The notes under the pieces were generated by a model. That model was not told the origin of the DNA, did not search any database, and saw nothing but the letters and a program-made list of their open reading frames with translations. This document shows, one piece after another, positions 1 through 11,165 of a DNA stretch of 64,000 bases (position 1 is its first letter; every line of letters starts with the position of its first letter). The translations under genes and the position numbers were made by a program. This DNA comes from Ovis canadensis (lineage: Eukaryota > Chordata > Mammalia > Artiodactyla > Bovidae): assembly GCF_042477335.2 (NCBI RefSeq), contig NC_091260.1:45961001-46025000 (forward strand), given 5' to 3'.

Positions 1-999
1 GATTACTTTCCTTCTACTAACCCTGAGGTTCTGCATTTCTTCCTTTTCTAGTTGCTTTAGGTGTAGAGTTAGGTTATTTATTTGACTTTTTTCTTGTTTC
101 TGGAGGTATGCCTGTATTGCTATGAACTTTCCTCTTAGCACTGCTTTTACAGTGTCCCACAGGTTTGGGGTTGTTGTATTTTCATTTTCTTTCATTTCTA
201 TGCAGATTTTGATTTCTTTTTTGATTTCTTCTGTGATTTGTTGGTTATTCAGAAGTGTGTTGTTCAGCCTCCAAATGATGGAATTTTTAATAGTTTTTCT
301 CCTGTAACTGAGATCTAATCTTACTGCATTATGGTCAGAAAAGATGTTTGGAGTGATTTCAATTTTTTTGAATTTACCAAGGCTAGATTTATGGCCCAGG
401 ATGTGATCTATCCTGAAGAAGGTTCTGTGTGCACTTGAGAAAAAGGTGAAATTCATTGTTTTGGGGTGAAATGTCCTATAGACATCAATTACATCTAACT
501 GGTCTATTGTATCATTTAAAGTTTGCGTTTCTTTATTAATTTTCTGTTTAGTGGATCTATCCATAGGTGAGAGTGGGGTATTAAAGTCTCCCACTATTAT
601 TGTGTTATTGTTAATTTCCCCTTTCATACTTGTTAGCATTTGTCTTACATATTGCAGTGCTCCTATGTTGGGTGCATATATATTTATAATTGTTATATCT
701 TCTTCTTGGATTGATCCTTTGATCATTATGTAATGGCCTTCTTTGTCTGTTTTCGCAGCCTTTGTTTTAAAGTCTATTTCATCTGATATGAGTATTGCTA
801 TTCCTGCTTTCTTTTGGTCTCTATTTGCATGGAATATCTTTTTCCAGCCCTTCACTTTCAGTCTGTATGTGTCCCTTGTTTTGAGGTGGGTCCCTTGTAT
901 ACAACATATATAGGGGTCTTGTTTTTGTATCCATTCAGCCAGTCTTTGCCTTTTGGTTGGGGCATTCAACCCATTTACATTTAAGGTAATTATTGATAA
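1..999 (-). pseudogene. L1 ORF2p endonuclease region, partial; frame open to window edge
   Basis: ORF2p carries an APE-type endonuclease, a reverse transcriptase and a C-terminal domain. Only the endonuclease and linker are in the window. On the minus strand the frame is open from 999 to 1, about 333 codons without a stop. Visible motifs are LNVNGLNAP (catalytic Asn loop), VGDFNTPLS (catalytic Asp) and SDHNAVRLDL (catalytic His). The motif that should read CCIQETHL reads CCIQGTHL, with GGG at 894-892 replacing the metal-binding Glu. A TAA at 1002-1000 separates the likely ATG (1017 or 1011) from the open frame. The copy is therefore probably inactive. Confidence 0.85.
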
Positions 1000-1068
1000 T
1001 TATGATCCCATTGCCATTTACTTTATTGTTTTGGGTTTGGGTTTATACACCCCTTTTGTGTTTCCTGT

Positions 1069-1992
1069 CTAGAGAGTATCCTTTAGCATTTGTTGGAGAG
1101 CTGGTTTGGTGGTGCTGAATTCTCTCAGCTTTTGCTTGTCTGTAAAGCTTTTGATTTCTCCTTCATATTTGAATGAGATCCTTGCTGGGTACAGTAATCT
1201 GGGCTGTAGGTTATTTTCTTTCATCACTTTAAGTATCTCTTGCCATTCTATCCTGGCCTGAAGAGTTTCTACTGAAAGACCAGCTGTTATCCTAATGGGA
1301 ATCCCCTTGTGTGTTATTTGTTGTTTTTCCCTTGCTGCTTTTAATATTTGTTCTTTGTGTTTGATCTTTGTTAATTTGATTAATATGTGTCTTGGGGTGT
1401 TTCGCCTTGGGTTTATCCTGTTTGGGACTCTCTGGGTTTCTTGGACTTGGGTGATTATTTCCTTCCCCATTTTAGGGAAGTTTTCAACTATTATCTCCTC
1501 AAGGATTTTCTCATGGTCTTTCTTTTTGTCTTCTTCTGAGACTCCTATAATTCAAATGTTGAAGCATTTAACATTGTCCCCGAAGTCTCTGAGATTGTCC
1601 TCATTTCTTTTAACTCGTTTTTCTTTTTTCCTCTCTGATTCATTTATTTCTACATTTCTATCTTCTATTTCACTAATCCTATCTTCTGCCTCTGTTATTC
1701 TACTATTTGTTGCCTCCAGAGTGTTTCTGATCTCATTTATTGCATTATTCATTGTATATTGACTCTTTTTTATTTCTTCTAGGTCCTTGTTAAACCTTTC
1801 TTGCATCTTCTCAATCCTTGTCTCCAGGCTATTGATCTGTGATTCCATTTTTATTTCAAGATTTTGGATCATTTTCATTATCAATATTTGGAATTCTTTC
1901 TCAGGTAGATTCCCTATCTCTTCCTCTTTTGTTTGGTTTGGTGGGCATTTATCCTGTTCCTTTACCTGCTGGGTATTCCTCTGTCTCTTCAT
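1069..1992 (-). pseudogene. L1 ORF1p, full length but one in-frame stop
   Basis: ORF1p is the RNA-binding chaperone of the L1 ribonucleoprotein. On the minus strand, the frame from ATG at 1992 to stop at 1069 spans 924 nt (308 codons including the stop). It holds the coiled-coil half (ESQINSLETRIEKMQERF, heptads) and the C-terminal RNA-binding part (RRNTPRHILIKLTKIKHKEQ, then QARIEWQEILKVMKE). The frame is open except for TGA at 1554-1552, between VKCFNI and a downstream IIGVSEED-type stretch. Other L1s usually have Arg there, so this looks like CGA to TGA decay at a CpG. The upstream and downstream ORFs are in the same frame (starts 522 nt apart). Confidence 0.9.
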
Positions 1993-2516
1993 CTTGTTTA
2001 TATTGCTGCGTTTGGGGTGACCTTTCTGTATTCTGGCAGTTTGTGGAGTTCTCTTTATTGTGGAGTTTCCTCCCTGTGGGTGGGGTTGTATCAGTGGCTT
2101 ATCAAGGTTTCTTGGTTTGGGAAGCTTGTGTTGGTGTTCTGTTGGGTGGAGCTGGATTTCTTCTCTCTTGAGTGCAATGAAGTGTCCAGTAATGAGTTAT
2201 GAGACATCAATGGTTTTGGAGTAACTTTGGGCAGCCTATATATTGAAGCTCAGGGCTGTGTTCCTGTGTTGCTGGAGAATTTGCGTGGTATGTCTTGCTC
2301 TGGAACTTGTCGGCCCTTGGGTGGTGCTTGGTTTCAGTGTAGGTATGGAGGTGTTTGATGAGCTCCTATTGATTAATGTTCCCTGGAGTCAGGAGTTCTC
2401 TGGATTTGGACTTAAGCCTCCTGCTTCTGGTTTTCAGTCTTATTTTTACAGTAGTCTCAAGACTTCTCCTTCTATACAGCACCGTTGATAAAACATCTAG
2501 GTTAAAGATGAAAAGT

Positions 2517-2957
2517 TTCTCCACAGTGAGGGACACCCAGAGAGGTTCACTGATTTACATGGAGAAGAGAAGAGGGAGGGGGCAGTTAGAGGTGACTGGA
2601 ATGAGATGAGGTGTAATCAAAAGAGGAGAGAGCAAGCTAGCCAGTAATCACTTTCTTATGTGCGTTCCACAGTCTGGACCACTCAGAGATGTTCACAGAG
2701 TTATACAGAGAAGAGAAGAGGGTGGAAGGAGACAGAGGTGGCCAAGAGGATAAAAGGGGGGCATGAAAAGGAGAGAGACAGATCCAGCCAGTAGTCAGTT
2801 CCCTTAGTGTTCTCCACTGTCTGGAACACATAGAGATTCACAGAGTTGGGTAGAGAAGAGAAGGGGGAGAGAGGAGACAGAGTCTACCTGGTGGAGAAAA
2901 AGGAGAGTCCACAGGAGGAGAGAGCAGTCAAGCCAGTAATCTCACTCCCAAGTAAAA
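2517..2957 (-). repeat. Three tandem ~146-bp monomers in the L1 5'UTR
   Basis: Three imperfect direct repeats start at 2517, 2665 and 2810 (offsets 148 and 145). Each begins with a ttctccac/ttccacag-type motif followed by gttcac or attcac, has a purine tract around agagaagagaag, and ends in a cagccagta-type motif. Positions are given on the + strand; the L1 reads the other way. They resemble the monomer arrays of some L1 promoters. Confidence 0.7.
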
Positions 2958-4656
2958 ATGGGTACTGAAGATTGGGTTTTTAAAGGTACAAAATTGATAA
3001 CAAATACCAAAAAGCAAAGATTAAAACTCTAGAGTAGAGGTTGGATTTTTAAAAATACAATATTAAAGAAAAGAAGAAGAAAAAAGAAGTCACAAAAATT
3101 ATTTAAAATATATTTATGAAGTTTGCTTTAAAAATAGGGTCTTTTTTTTGGAAAAGTAATAGTAGGTTATAAAAATGAAAATTAAAGGAGTAATAGAGGA
3201 CGTAAAAATTAAAACAAGTTTAAAAAATGGAAAAAATAAAAAGAATGATCATAAAAATAGTAAAGATATATCTAGGACTTTCTCTGATGTTGCTGTGGAC
3301 AGTGTGGGGTCAGCTCATTTTCGAATAGTTCCTTGGTCCGGCTTATATTTCTCAAGATCTATAGACCTCTTTCTATGTAGTCGGTACTAACTACAGGGTT
3401 TTAATCTATTGCACCTGTCACTTCCAAGGCGGTTCCCTCTGTTTTACCTTCTTCTGTTTGCTGGTCTCTTCAGTGTCTGATTTCCTCCCTGACACAAGGC
3501 AGGTGGTGGTGGACAGTTTTTTTAGGCTCACTTGTTCAGTTGCGCTGTGGGGAGGGAGGGATGCTGCAAACAAATAACACTGGCGTGTGCTCGCAGTGTC
3601 TCAGCCACACTGGGCCTGCTCCCCGCTCACGGCACACACAGCTTAGGCTCTAGGTTGCTCCACTGGGAACTGTCCAAGGCCGGCCCTGGGCTGCATGCAC
3701 CTCCCAGGTCTAAGCCACTCAGGTTCAGGCACTCAGGTAGTCCTCAGAGGCGCAGACTCAGTTGGGCCTGCGTTTTGTGCCCTTCCCAGGTCCGAGTACC
3801 TCAGGAGTTTGGCGAGTGCGGTCGCTGTGACTTATCACCTCTCCCGTCCTTGCTGCTCAGTTTTCTGGGTGTACAACTGGTGCACCTTCTCAGGTGGATG
3901 ATGACTGTCCAGAACCCCAAGAAGTCTTAGCAAAGAAGCCTGCTTGCCGTTTGGTAGATAATATCTCTCTGGGGCTGTGATTGCCCCTTTCTGGCCCTTC
4001 CGGCTCTGGCTGCCTGTCACCGGAGGGGGATGATCTGCAGCCTGCTAATTCTGTTCCATCCTTTGTTCTGTGTGCGGTCCTGGAGGTGTCTTATGTTAGA
4101 ACTTCTTGCGTAGTAGCTATCCCACAGTCTGGTTTGCTAGCCCAAGTTAGTTCGCTCTGATTACCCTTGGGGCATTCGGGTCCGATCCTTACTCTAAGCA
4201 ATGCAGCCCACGCCTCCCTGCCCAGCCCCTGCTTGCTAGTGGCGGATGCAGGCGTCTGCACCACTTCTCTGCTGGGGGAGTTACCGTTGGGCTCGTAATC
4301 TGTGGGTTTTAATTATTTATTTATTTTTCCTCCCTGTTATGTAGCCCTCTGTGCTTCCAAGGCTCGACACAGACTCGGCAGTGAGAGTGTTTCCTGGTGT
4401 TTGGAAACTTCTCTCTTTTTAAGACTCCCTTCCCGGGATGGAGCTCCCTCCCTACCTCTTTTGTCTCTTTTTTTTGTCTTTTATATTTTTTCCTACCTCT
4501 TTTTGAAGACAATGAGCTGCTTTTCTGGGTGCCTGATGTCCTCTGCTGGCATTCAGAAGTTGTTTTGTGGAATTTACTCAGCATTTAAATGTTCTTTTGA
4601 TGAATTTGTGGGGGAGAAAGTGGTCTCCTCATCCTATTCCTCCACCATCTTAGAAC

Positions 4657-4798
4657 CACCCCCATCTTTTAGGATTTTAAATAGCTCAACTGGAATTCCA
4701 TCACACCCACCAGCTTTGTTCATAGTAATGCTTCCTAAGACTCACTTGATTTCACCCTCCAGAATGTCTGTCTCTAAGTGAGTGATCACACCATCACG
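4657..4798 (-). mobile_element. BovB fragment, antisense (RT-upstream segment)
   Basis: This stretch resembles the antisense BovB region at about 50870-51010, including the tagctcaactggaattcc and tttgttcatagtaatgct motifs. It abuts the L1 5' end on one side and a sense BovB copy on the other. It may be what remains of an older BovB interrupted by the L1, or part of a rearranged insertion. Confidence 0.7.
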
Positions 4799-6790
4799 GT
4801 TATTTGGGTCATGGCAAGAGTGAACATTGACATTTTAGGAATCAGTGAACTAAAATAAATGGGAATGGGTGAATTTAAATCAGATGACCACTATATCTAC
4901 TACAGTGGGCAAGAACCTCGTAGAAGAAATGGAGTAGCCCTTATGGTCATAAAAGAGTCTGAAATGCCGTACTTGGGTGTAATCTCAAAAACAACAAAAT
5001 GATCTCTGTTCGTTTCCAAGACAAACCATTTAATATCACAGTAATCCAAGTCTATGCTCCAGGCATGAATGTCAAAGAAGCTGAAGATGAATGGTTCTAT
5101 GATGACCTTCTAGAACTAACACCAAAAAAAGTTGTCCTTTTAATTATAGGGGACTGGAATGCAAAAGTAGGAAGTCAAGAGATACCTGCAGTAACAGGCA
5201 AGTTTGGCCTTGGGAGTACAAAATGAAATAGGGCAAAGGCTAACTTGTTTAGACAAGAAAACACACTGGTCATAGCAAACCCCCTCTTCCAACAACACAA
5301 GAGATGACTGTACACATGTACATCACCAGATGGTCAACACCAAAATCAGATTGATTATATTCTTTGCAGCCAAAAATAGAGAAGCTCTATACAGTCAGCA
5401 AAATCAAGACAGGGATCTGACTGTTGCTCAGATCATGAGCTCTGTATTGCAAAATTCAGGTTTAAATTGAAGAAAGTAGGGAAAACCACTAGGGCGTTCA
5501 GGTATGACCTAAATCAGATCCCTTATGATTATACAGTAGAACTGACAAATAGATTCAAGGGATTAGATCTGACAGACAGAGTGCTTGAAGAACTATGGAC
5601 AAAGGTTTATGACATTGTATAGGAGGTGGTGGTCAAATACAACTAAGAAAAAGAAATGAGAAAAGGCAAAATGGTTCTCTGAGGAGGCTTTACAGACAGC
5701 TGTGAAAAGAAGAGAAGCAAAAGACAAAAAAGAAAAGGAAAGATATACCCATCTGAATGCAGAGTTCCAAAGAACAGCAAGGAGAGATAAGAAAGCCTTA
5801 AGTGAACTGGTGTAAAGAAATAGAGGAAAACAACAGAATCGGAAAGACTAGAGATCTCTTCAAGAAAATTAGATACCAAGGGAACACTTCATGCAAAGAT
5901 GGACACAATAAGGGATAGAAATGGTATGGACCTAACAGAAGCAGAAGATATTAAGAAGTGGTGGCAAGAATACACAGAAGAAGTATACAAAAAAAGGCCT
6001 TAATGACATACATAACCATGATTGTGTGGTCACTTACCTAGAGCCAGACATCCTGGAGTGTGAAGTCAATCGGGCTGAAGAGGAACTAAAGTGCCTCTTG
6101 ATGAAGGTGAAAGAGGAGTGAAAAAGCTGACTTAAGACTCAACATTCAAAAAACTAAGATTATGGCATCCAGTCCCATCACTTTATGACAAATGGATGGG
6201 GAAGAAATGGAAACAGTGACAGGCTTTATTTTCTTGGGTTCCAAAATCACTGCAGATGATTACTGCAGCCAGGAAATTCAAAGATGCTTGCTCCTTTGAA
6301 GAAAAGCTATGATAAACCTAGACAGTGTATTAAAAACAGAGACATCACTTTTCTGACACAGGTCTTTATAGCCAAAGCTATGGTTTTTCTAGTAGTCATG
6401 TATGGATGTCAGAGTTGAACCCTAAAGAAAGCTGAGTGCTGAAGAATTAATGCTTTCAAACTGTGGTGCTTGTGAAGACTCCTGAGAGCCCCTTAACAGC
6501 AAGGAGATCAAACCAGTCAATCCTAAAGGAAATTAACCCTGAATAGCCATTGGAAGGACTATGCTGAAACCGAAGCTCCAATACTGTGGCCACCTGATGT
6601 GAAGACTGACTCACTGGAAAAGACCCTGATGCTGGAAAAGACTGAGGGCAGGAGGAGGTTGGATGGCATCATCGACACAATGGACATGAGTCTGAACAAG
6701 CTCAGGGAGATAGTGAAGGACAGGAAAGCCTCATGTGCTGCAGTTCATGGGGTCACAAAAGTCCGACGTGCCTGAGTGAACAACAACAAG
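4799..6790 (+). mobile_element. BovB LINE, sense, internally deleted
   Basis: The 5' part encodes the RTE-type endonuclease: an ORF at 4999-5226 carries VIQVYAPGMNVKEAED and IIGDWNAKVGSQ. Around 6075-6100 the sequence jumps from a segment just upstream of the RT domain to one after the YADD motif, so the catalytic RT core is absent. The C-terminal region then runs to an ACAACAA-type tail near 6790. Many stops and indels show an old, dead copy. Confidence 0.85.
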
Positions 6791-6794
6791 AACA

Positions 6795-7450
6795 ACTACT
6801 ACTTCATTTAGGAAGCAACTGCAATAATCTAGTTTAGAGAAACTGAATGTCCTGCACTAGGGCACAAGGAGTGAAACTGCGGAGGTGGAATCCGATTCAA
6901 AGATACGTCATAAGGAAGGAGGCACAGTGTTTAACAGCGCACAGTGCAGCATTTGAACCCTGTCTGATATTTCCCAGTTTATGAAAACATAGAAAGTATT
7001 TGAGAAATACTGGTTTGAACAAATGGTTCTTTCGGGTTTTCCTGTAAGATGTTCACAGTGTATGTTTGGCATATATGTTCAGAGTATAATCTTTTAACAG
7101 CAGAGTAGTAGAAGCAGGTATTGGTCCAGACATGTCTTTTATCTTGCTGTTTGGCAGCTCTCTTTAACTATTGCACCACAAGAGGCCATATAGCTAGGCA
7201 ACAGCAGAGCTGAGATTTTTGATCCAGACAGTCTTGCTACTACAGAGTCCATGCCTTTTACTATTTTGATATCAGGATTTGATTCTGAATTATGCAGATT
7301 CATTCTGTGAAAATCAAGAGGCAACTAGAGTTTGGAATTTAAAGGTGATGAGGAAAACCAAAAGAGCTCATCTCCTTCTATGCCAAGTTAGTGTGAATTT
7401 TGGATCTTAAAAACAACGAGGAATACCACTGATAGGTTTTAAACAGAAGT
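6795..7450. repeat. Old LINE2-like repeat (tentative)
   Basis: The stretch ending ttttaaacagaagtaacatg and continuing after the following BovB with gatcagacttgag resembles the antisense motif seen at about 34035-34065. No gene is recognised. The family assignment is by memory and uncertain; the first 300 bases are only weakly similar. Confidence 0.4.
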
Positions 7451-7461
7451 AACATGATCAG

Positions 7462-8912
7462 TGGAGGTGTTCAAATTGCAGTTGAGTTATTTCAAGTCCT
7501 AAAGGATGATGCTAGGAAAGTGCTGCACTCAATATGTCAGCAAATTTGGAAAACTCAGCAGTGGCCACAGGACTGGAAAAAGGTCAGTTTTCATTTCAAT
7601 CCCCAAAAAAGGCAATGCCAAAGAATGCTCAAACTACCACACAATTGCACTCATCTCACACGCTAGTAAAATAATGCTCAAACTTCTCCAAGCCAGGCTT
7701 CAACAGTATGTGAACTGTGACCTTCCTGATGTTCAAGCTGGATTTAGAAAAAGCAGAGGAACCAGAGATCAAATTGCCAACATCCATTGGATCACTGAAA
7801 AAACAAAAGAGTTCCAGAAAAACATCTATTTCTGCTTTATTGACTATGCCAAGTGGATCACAACAAACTGGAAAATTCTGAAAGAGATGGGAATACCAGA
7901 CCACCTGACCTGCCTCTTGAGAAACCTGTATGCAGGTCAAGAAGCAACAGTTAGAAGTGGACATGGAACAACAGACTGGTTCCAAATAGGAAAAAGAGTA
8001 CGTCAAGGCTGTATATTGTTATCCTGCTTATTTTACTTATATATACAGAATACATCATGAGAAATGCTGGGCTGGATGAAGAACAAGCTGGAATCAAGAT
8101 TGCTGGGAGAAATATAAATTACCTCAGACATGCAGATGACACCACCCTTATGGCACAAAACGAAGAAGAACTAAATTGCCTCTTGATGAAAGTGAAAGAG
8201 GAGAGTGAAAACATTGGCTTAAAGCTCAACATTTAGAAAAATAAGAGCATGGCATCCGGTCCCATCACTTCATGGCAAACAGAAGGGCAAACAGTGGAAA
8301 CAGTGGCTGACTTTATTTTGGGGGGCTCCAAAATCACTGCAGATGGTGACTGCATGCAGGAAATTAAAGGACGCTTACTCCTTGAAAGAAAAGCTATGAC
8401 AAACCTAGACAGCATATTAAAAAGCAGAGACATTACTTTGCCAAGAAAGGTCCATCTAGTCAAGGCTATGGTTTTTCCAGTAGTCATGTATGGATATGAG
8501 AATTGGACTATAAAGAAAGCTGAGCGCCGAAGAATTGATGCTTTTGACCTATGGTGTTGGAGAAGACTCTTGAGAGATCCCAGGACTGTAAGGAGATCCA
8601 ACCAGTCCATTCTAAAGGAGATCAGTCCTGGGTGTTCATTGAAAGGACTGATGTTAAAGCTGAAACTCCAATACTTTGACCACCTGATGTGAATTGCTGA
8701 CTCATTTGAAAAGACTCTGATGCTGGGAAAGACAGAGGCAGGAGGAAAAGGAGATGACAGAGGATGAGATGGTTGGATGGCATCATTGACTTAACAAACA
8801 TGAGTTTGGGTAGGTTCCAGGAGTTGGTGATGGACAGGGAGGCCTGGTGTGCTGTGGTCCATGGAATCACAAAGAGTCGGACATGACTGAGCAACTGAAC
8901 TGAACTGAAGTG
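7462..8912 (+). mobile_element. BovB LINE, sense, 5'-truncated, with 11-bp target duplication
   Basis: Flanking direct repeats aacatgatcag (7451-7461 and 8913-8923) mark a clean insertion. The ORF at 7506-8060 covers the front of the reverse transcriptase: AGFRKSRGTRDQIANIHWI, then CFIDYAK. A small deletion after CFIDYAK removes the usual AFDCVDH stretch. The YADD box reads HADDTTL near 8129. A second ORF (8249-8692) covers the C-terminal region, including SWTIKKAE-like residues. The copy is not functional. Confidence 0.88.
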
Positions 8913-9074
8913 AACATGATCAGACTTGAGTGCATGAGAGATAATGCTGGTATGTTTTGCTTCTTTGAGTTTCCTTAGCGCTTTAACATAATTTTCAAAT
9001 TCATTCCAGGAGTTGAGTCTCCAAACATTTTATGCATTTATTTTAGTATTTTTTCCTGAGGGAAAAACTATCGG

Positions 9075-10125
9075 TTCAGTTCAGTTGCTCAGTTGTGTCC
9101 GACTCTTTGAGACCCCTGCAGCACACCAGGCCTCCCTGTCCATCACCAACTCCCGGAGTTCACTCAGACTCACGTCCATCGAGTCAGTGATGCCATCCAG
9201 CCATCTCATCCTCTGTCGTCCCCTTCTCCTCCTGCCCCCAATCCCTCCCAGCATCAGAGTCTTTTCCAATGAGTCAACTCTTTGCATGAGGTGGCCAAAG
9301 TACTGGAGTTTCAGCTTTAGCATCATTCCTTCCAAAGAAATCCCAGGGTTGATCTCCTTCAGAATGGACTGGTTGGATCGCCTTGCAGTCCAAGGGACTC
9401 TCAACAGTCTTCTCCAACACCACAGTTCAAAAGCATCAATTCTTCAGTGCTCAGCCTTCTTCACAGTCCAACTCTCACATCCATACATGACTACTGGAAA
9501 AACCATAGCCTTGACTAGACGGACCTTAGTTGTCAAAGTAATGTCTCTGCTTTTCAATATGCTATCTAGGTTGCTCATAACTTTTCTTCCAAGGAGTAAG
9601 CATCTTTTAATTTCATGGCTGCAGTCACCATCTGCAGTGATTTTGGAGCCCCCCAAAATAAAGTCTGACACTGTTTCCACTGGTTCCCCATCTATTTCCC
9701 ATGAAGTGATGGGACTGGATACCATGATCTTCGTTTTCTGAATGTTGAACTTTAAGCCAACTTTTTCACTCTCCTCTTTTACTTTCATTAAGAGGCTTTT
9801 TAGTTCCTCTTCACTTTCTGCCATAAGGGTGGTGTCATCTGCATATCTGAGGTTACTGATATTTCTCCCGGCAATCTTGATTCCAGCTTGTGTTTCTTCC
9901 AGCCCAGCGTTTCTCATGATGTACTCTGCATAGAAGTTAAATAAGCAGGGTGACAATATACAGCCTTGATGCAATCCTTTTCCTATTTGGAACCAGTCTG
10001 TTGTTCCATGTCCAGTTCTACCTGTTGCTTCCTGACCTGCATATAGATTTCTCAAGAGGCAGGTCAGGTGGTCTGGTATTCCCATCTCTTTCAGAATTTT
10101 CCACAGTTTATTGTGATCCACACAG
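9075..10125 (-). mobile_element. BovB LINE 3' third, antisense, nearly open
   Basis: On the minus strand, a 225-codon ORF (10121-9444) begins at the DHNKLWKILKEMG part of the RT and includes [18 protein letters not shown] second ORF (9404-9081) in the same frame holds the C terminus. Only one TGA (9446-9444) separates the KKAEH end from the RIDAF region; at this codon sister copies have CGA or CAA. The 3' end, with GAACTGAA repeats, faces the left. The copy appears relatively young. Confidence 0.88.
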
Positions 10126-10170
10126 CAAAATTAAACTAATTTTTATGTATTGAACAAATATTAGTACAGA

Positions 10171-10292
10171 TTAACCCACTCCAGTGTTCTTGCGTTGAGA
10201 ATCCCAGGGACGGGGGAGCCTGGTGGGCTGCTGTCTATGGGGTGGCACAGAGTCGGATACGGCTGGAGCGACTTAGCAGCAGCAGCAGCAGT
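10171..10292 (+). mobile_element. Bov-A2 SINE fragment with AGC tail
   Basis: The body from cccactccagtgttcttgcg to the agagtcgg box is followed by cgacttagcagcagcagcag, the AGC-repeat tail typical of Bov-A2. The tRNA-like head is missing. Confidence 0.8.
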
Positions 10293-10675
10293 TAAGTAAA
10301 AAGTTTTTTATGTGTTTCATACCCATTAGAGGAAAATTATCTGTCTGAAGGGATTTGTTTTCCATGTGGTTAAGAATCATTGTATAAAATGAAGCATGCA
10401 TAGATTTTTTTTAATATTCAAACGATCTGGTTAAAAACTCCTATTACTAGTTAAACCAGTCAAACAACATTGGAAAACAAGTGTTCAAATACCTGATTAT
10501 CAATTTGAAGAAATACTCCAACTGTGATGGCAAAATGTCCTATCTTTCAGTAATGAGAGATGGTAACTACCATATTTTAGCAGAATTTAAATAAAACTCT
10601 CTTAAACAGAGAATAACAACTTACAGTCTAACCAGCTCTGACACATTGACGGCAATCATTTGATAGAAAGGGTTT
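10293..10675. other. AT-rich intergenic spacer
   Basis: No ORF, repeat family or motif is recognised here. Confidence 0.5.
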
Positions 10676-10870
10676 GTTAGTCCCTCAGTAGTGTCTAACT
10701 CTTTGGGAGCCTATGGATTGCAGCCTGCCAGGCTCCTCTGTCTATGGGGCTTTTCAGGCAAGAATACTGAAGTGGGTTGCCATTTCCTTTTCTAAGGGAC
10801 TCTCCCAACCCAGGGACTGAACTTGGGTCTGCTGCATTGCGGGCAGATTCTTCAGTGTCTGAGCCATAAA
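10676..10870 (-). mobile_element. Bov-tA SINE, antisense
   Basis: The antisense body gcaagaatactgaagtgggt and the head-side cccaacccagggactgaac are recognisable. Sequence divergence suggests an older copy. Confidence 0.8.
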
Positions 10871-10954
10871 GGGAGGAGAATGTTTTTGTATAAGTATACA
10901 TAGATGTATGTGCTTAGTTGCTAACACACACACACATATATAAAATAGTTTATT

Positions 10955-11165
10955 GAAAAGTGAAACTGTTAATCACTCAATCGTGTCGGACCCTTTGTGA
11001 CCCCATGGACTGTAGCTCACCAGCTTCCTCTGCCTACTGATTTTTCAGGCAAGAATACTGGGAGTGGGTTGCCAATTCCTCCTCCAGGGGATTTTCCCTA
11101 CCCAGGGACTGAATCCAGGTCTCTCACACTTCAGGCAGATTCTTTACTGACTGAGCCATTTATTA
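10955..11165 (-). mobile_element. Bov-tA SINE, antisense
   Basis: It starts with cactcaatcgtgtcgg and ends gactgagccatt. It follows a short CA/TA repeat at 10925-10942. Confidence 0.8.

Larger units (their letters stand above)
1..4664 (-). mobile_element. L1 LINE, 5' half, antisense; 3' half runs off the window
   Basis: Read on the minus strand, the element starts near 4664 with AAGATGGTGG (4642-4651), a YY1-type motif typical of mammalian L1 5' ends. It continues with a long 5'UTR (about 4664-2000), ORF1 (1992-1069), a short inter-ORF spacer and the start of ORF2 (from about 1017, leaving at position 1). The 5'UTR has a GC-rich portion (about 3530-4260), an A-rich portion (about 2960-3280) and three tandem repeats. 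The 5' end looks complete. Coding damage is described under the ORFs. Confidence 0.9.

Noticed and set aside
2517..2957. CRISPR-like or satellite array
   Set aside because: Three diverged repeats of about 146 bp without uniform spacers, inside an L1 5'UTR of a mammalian genome.
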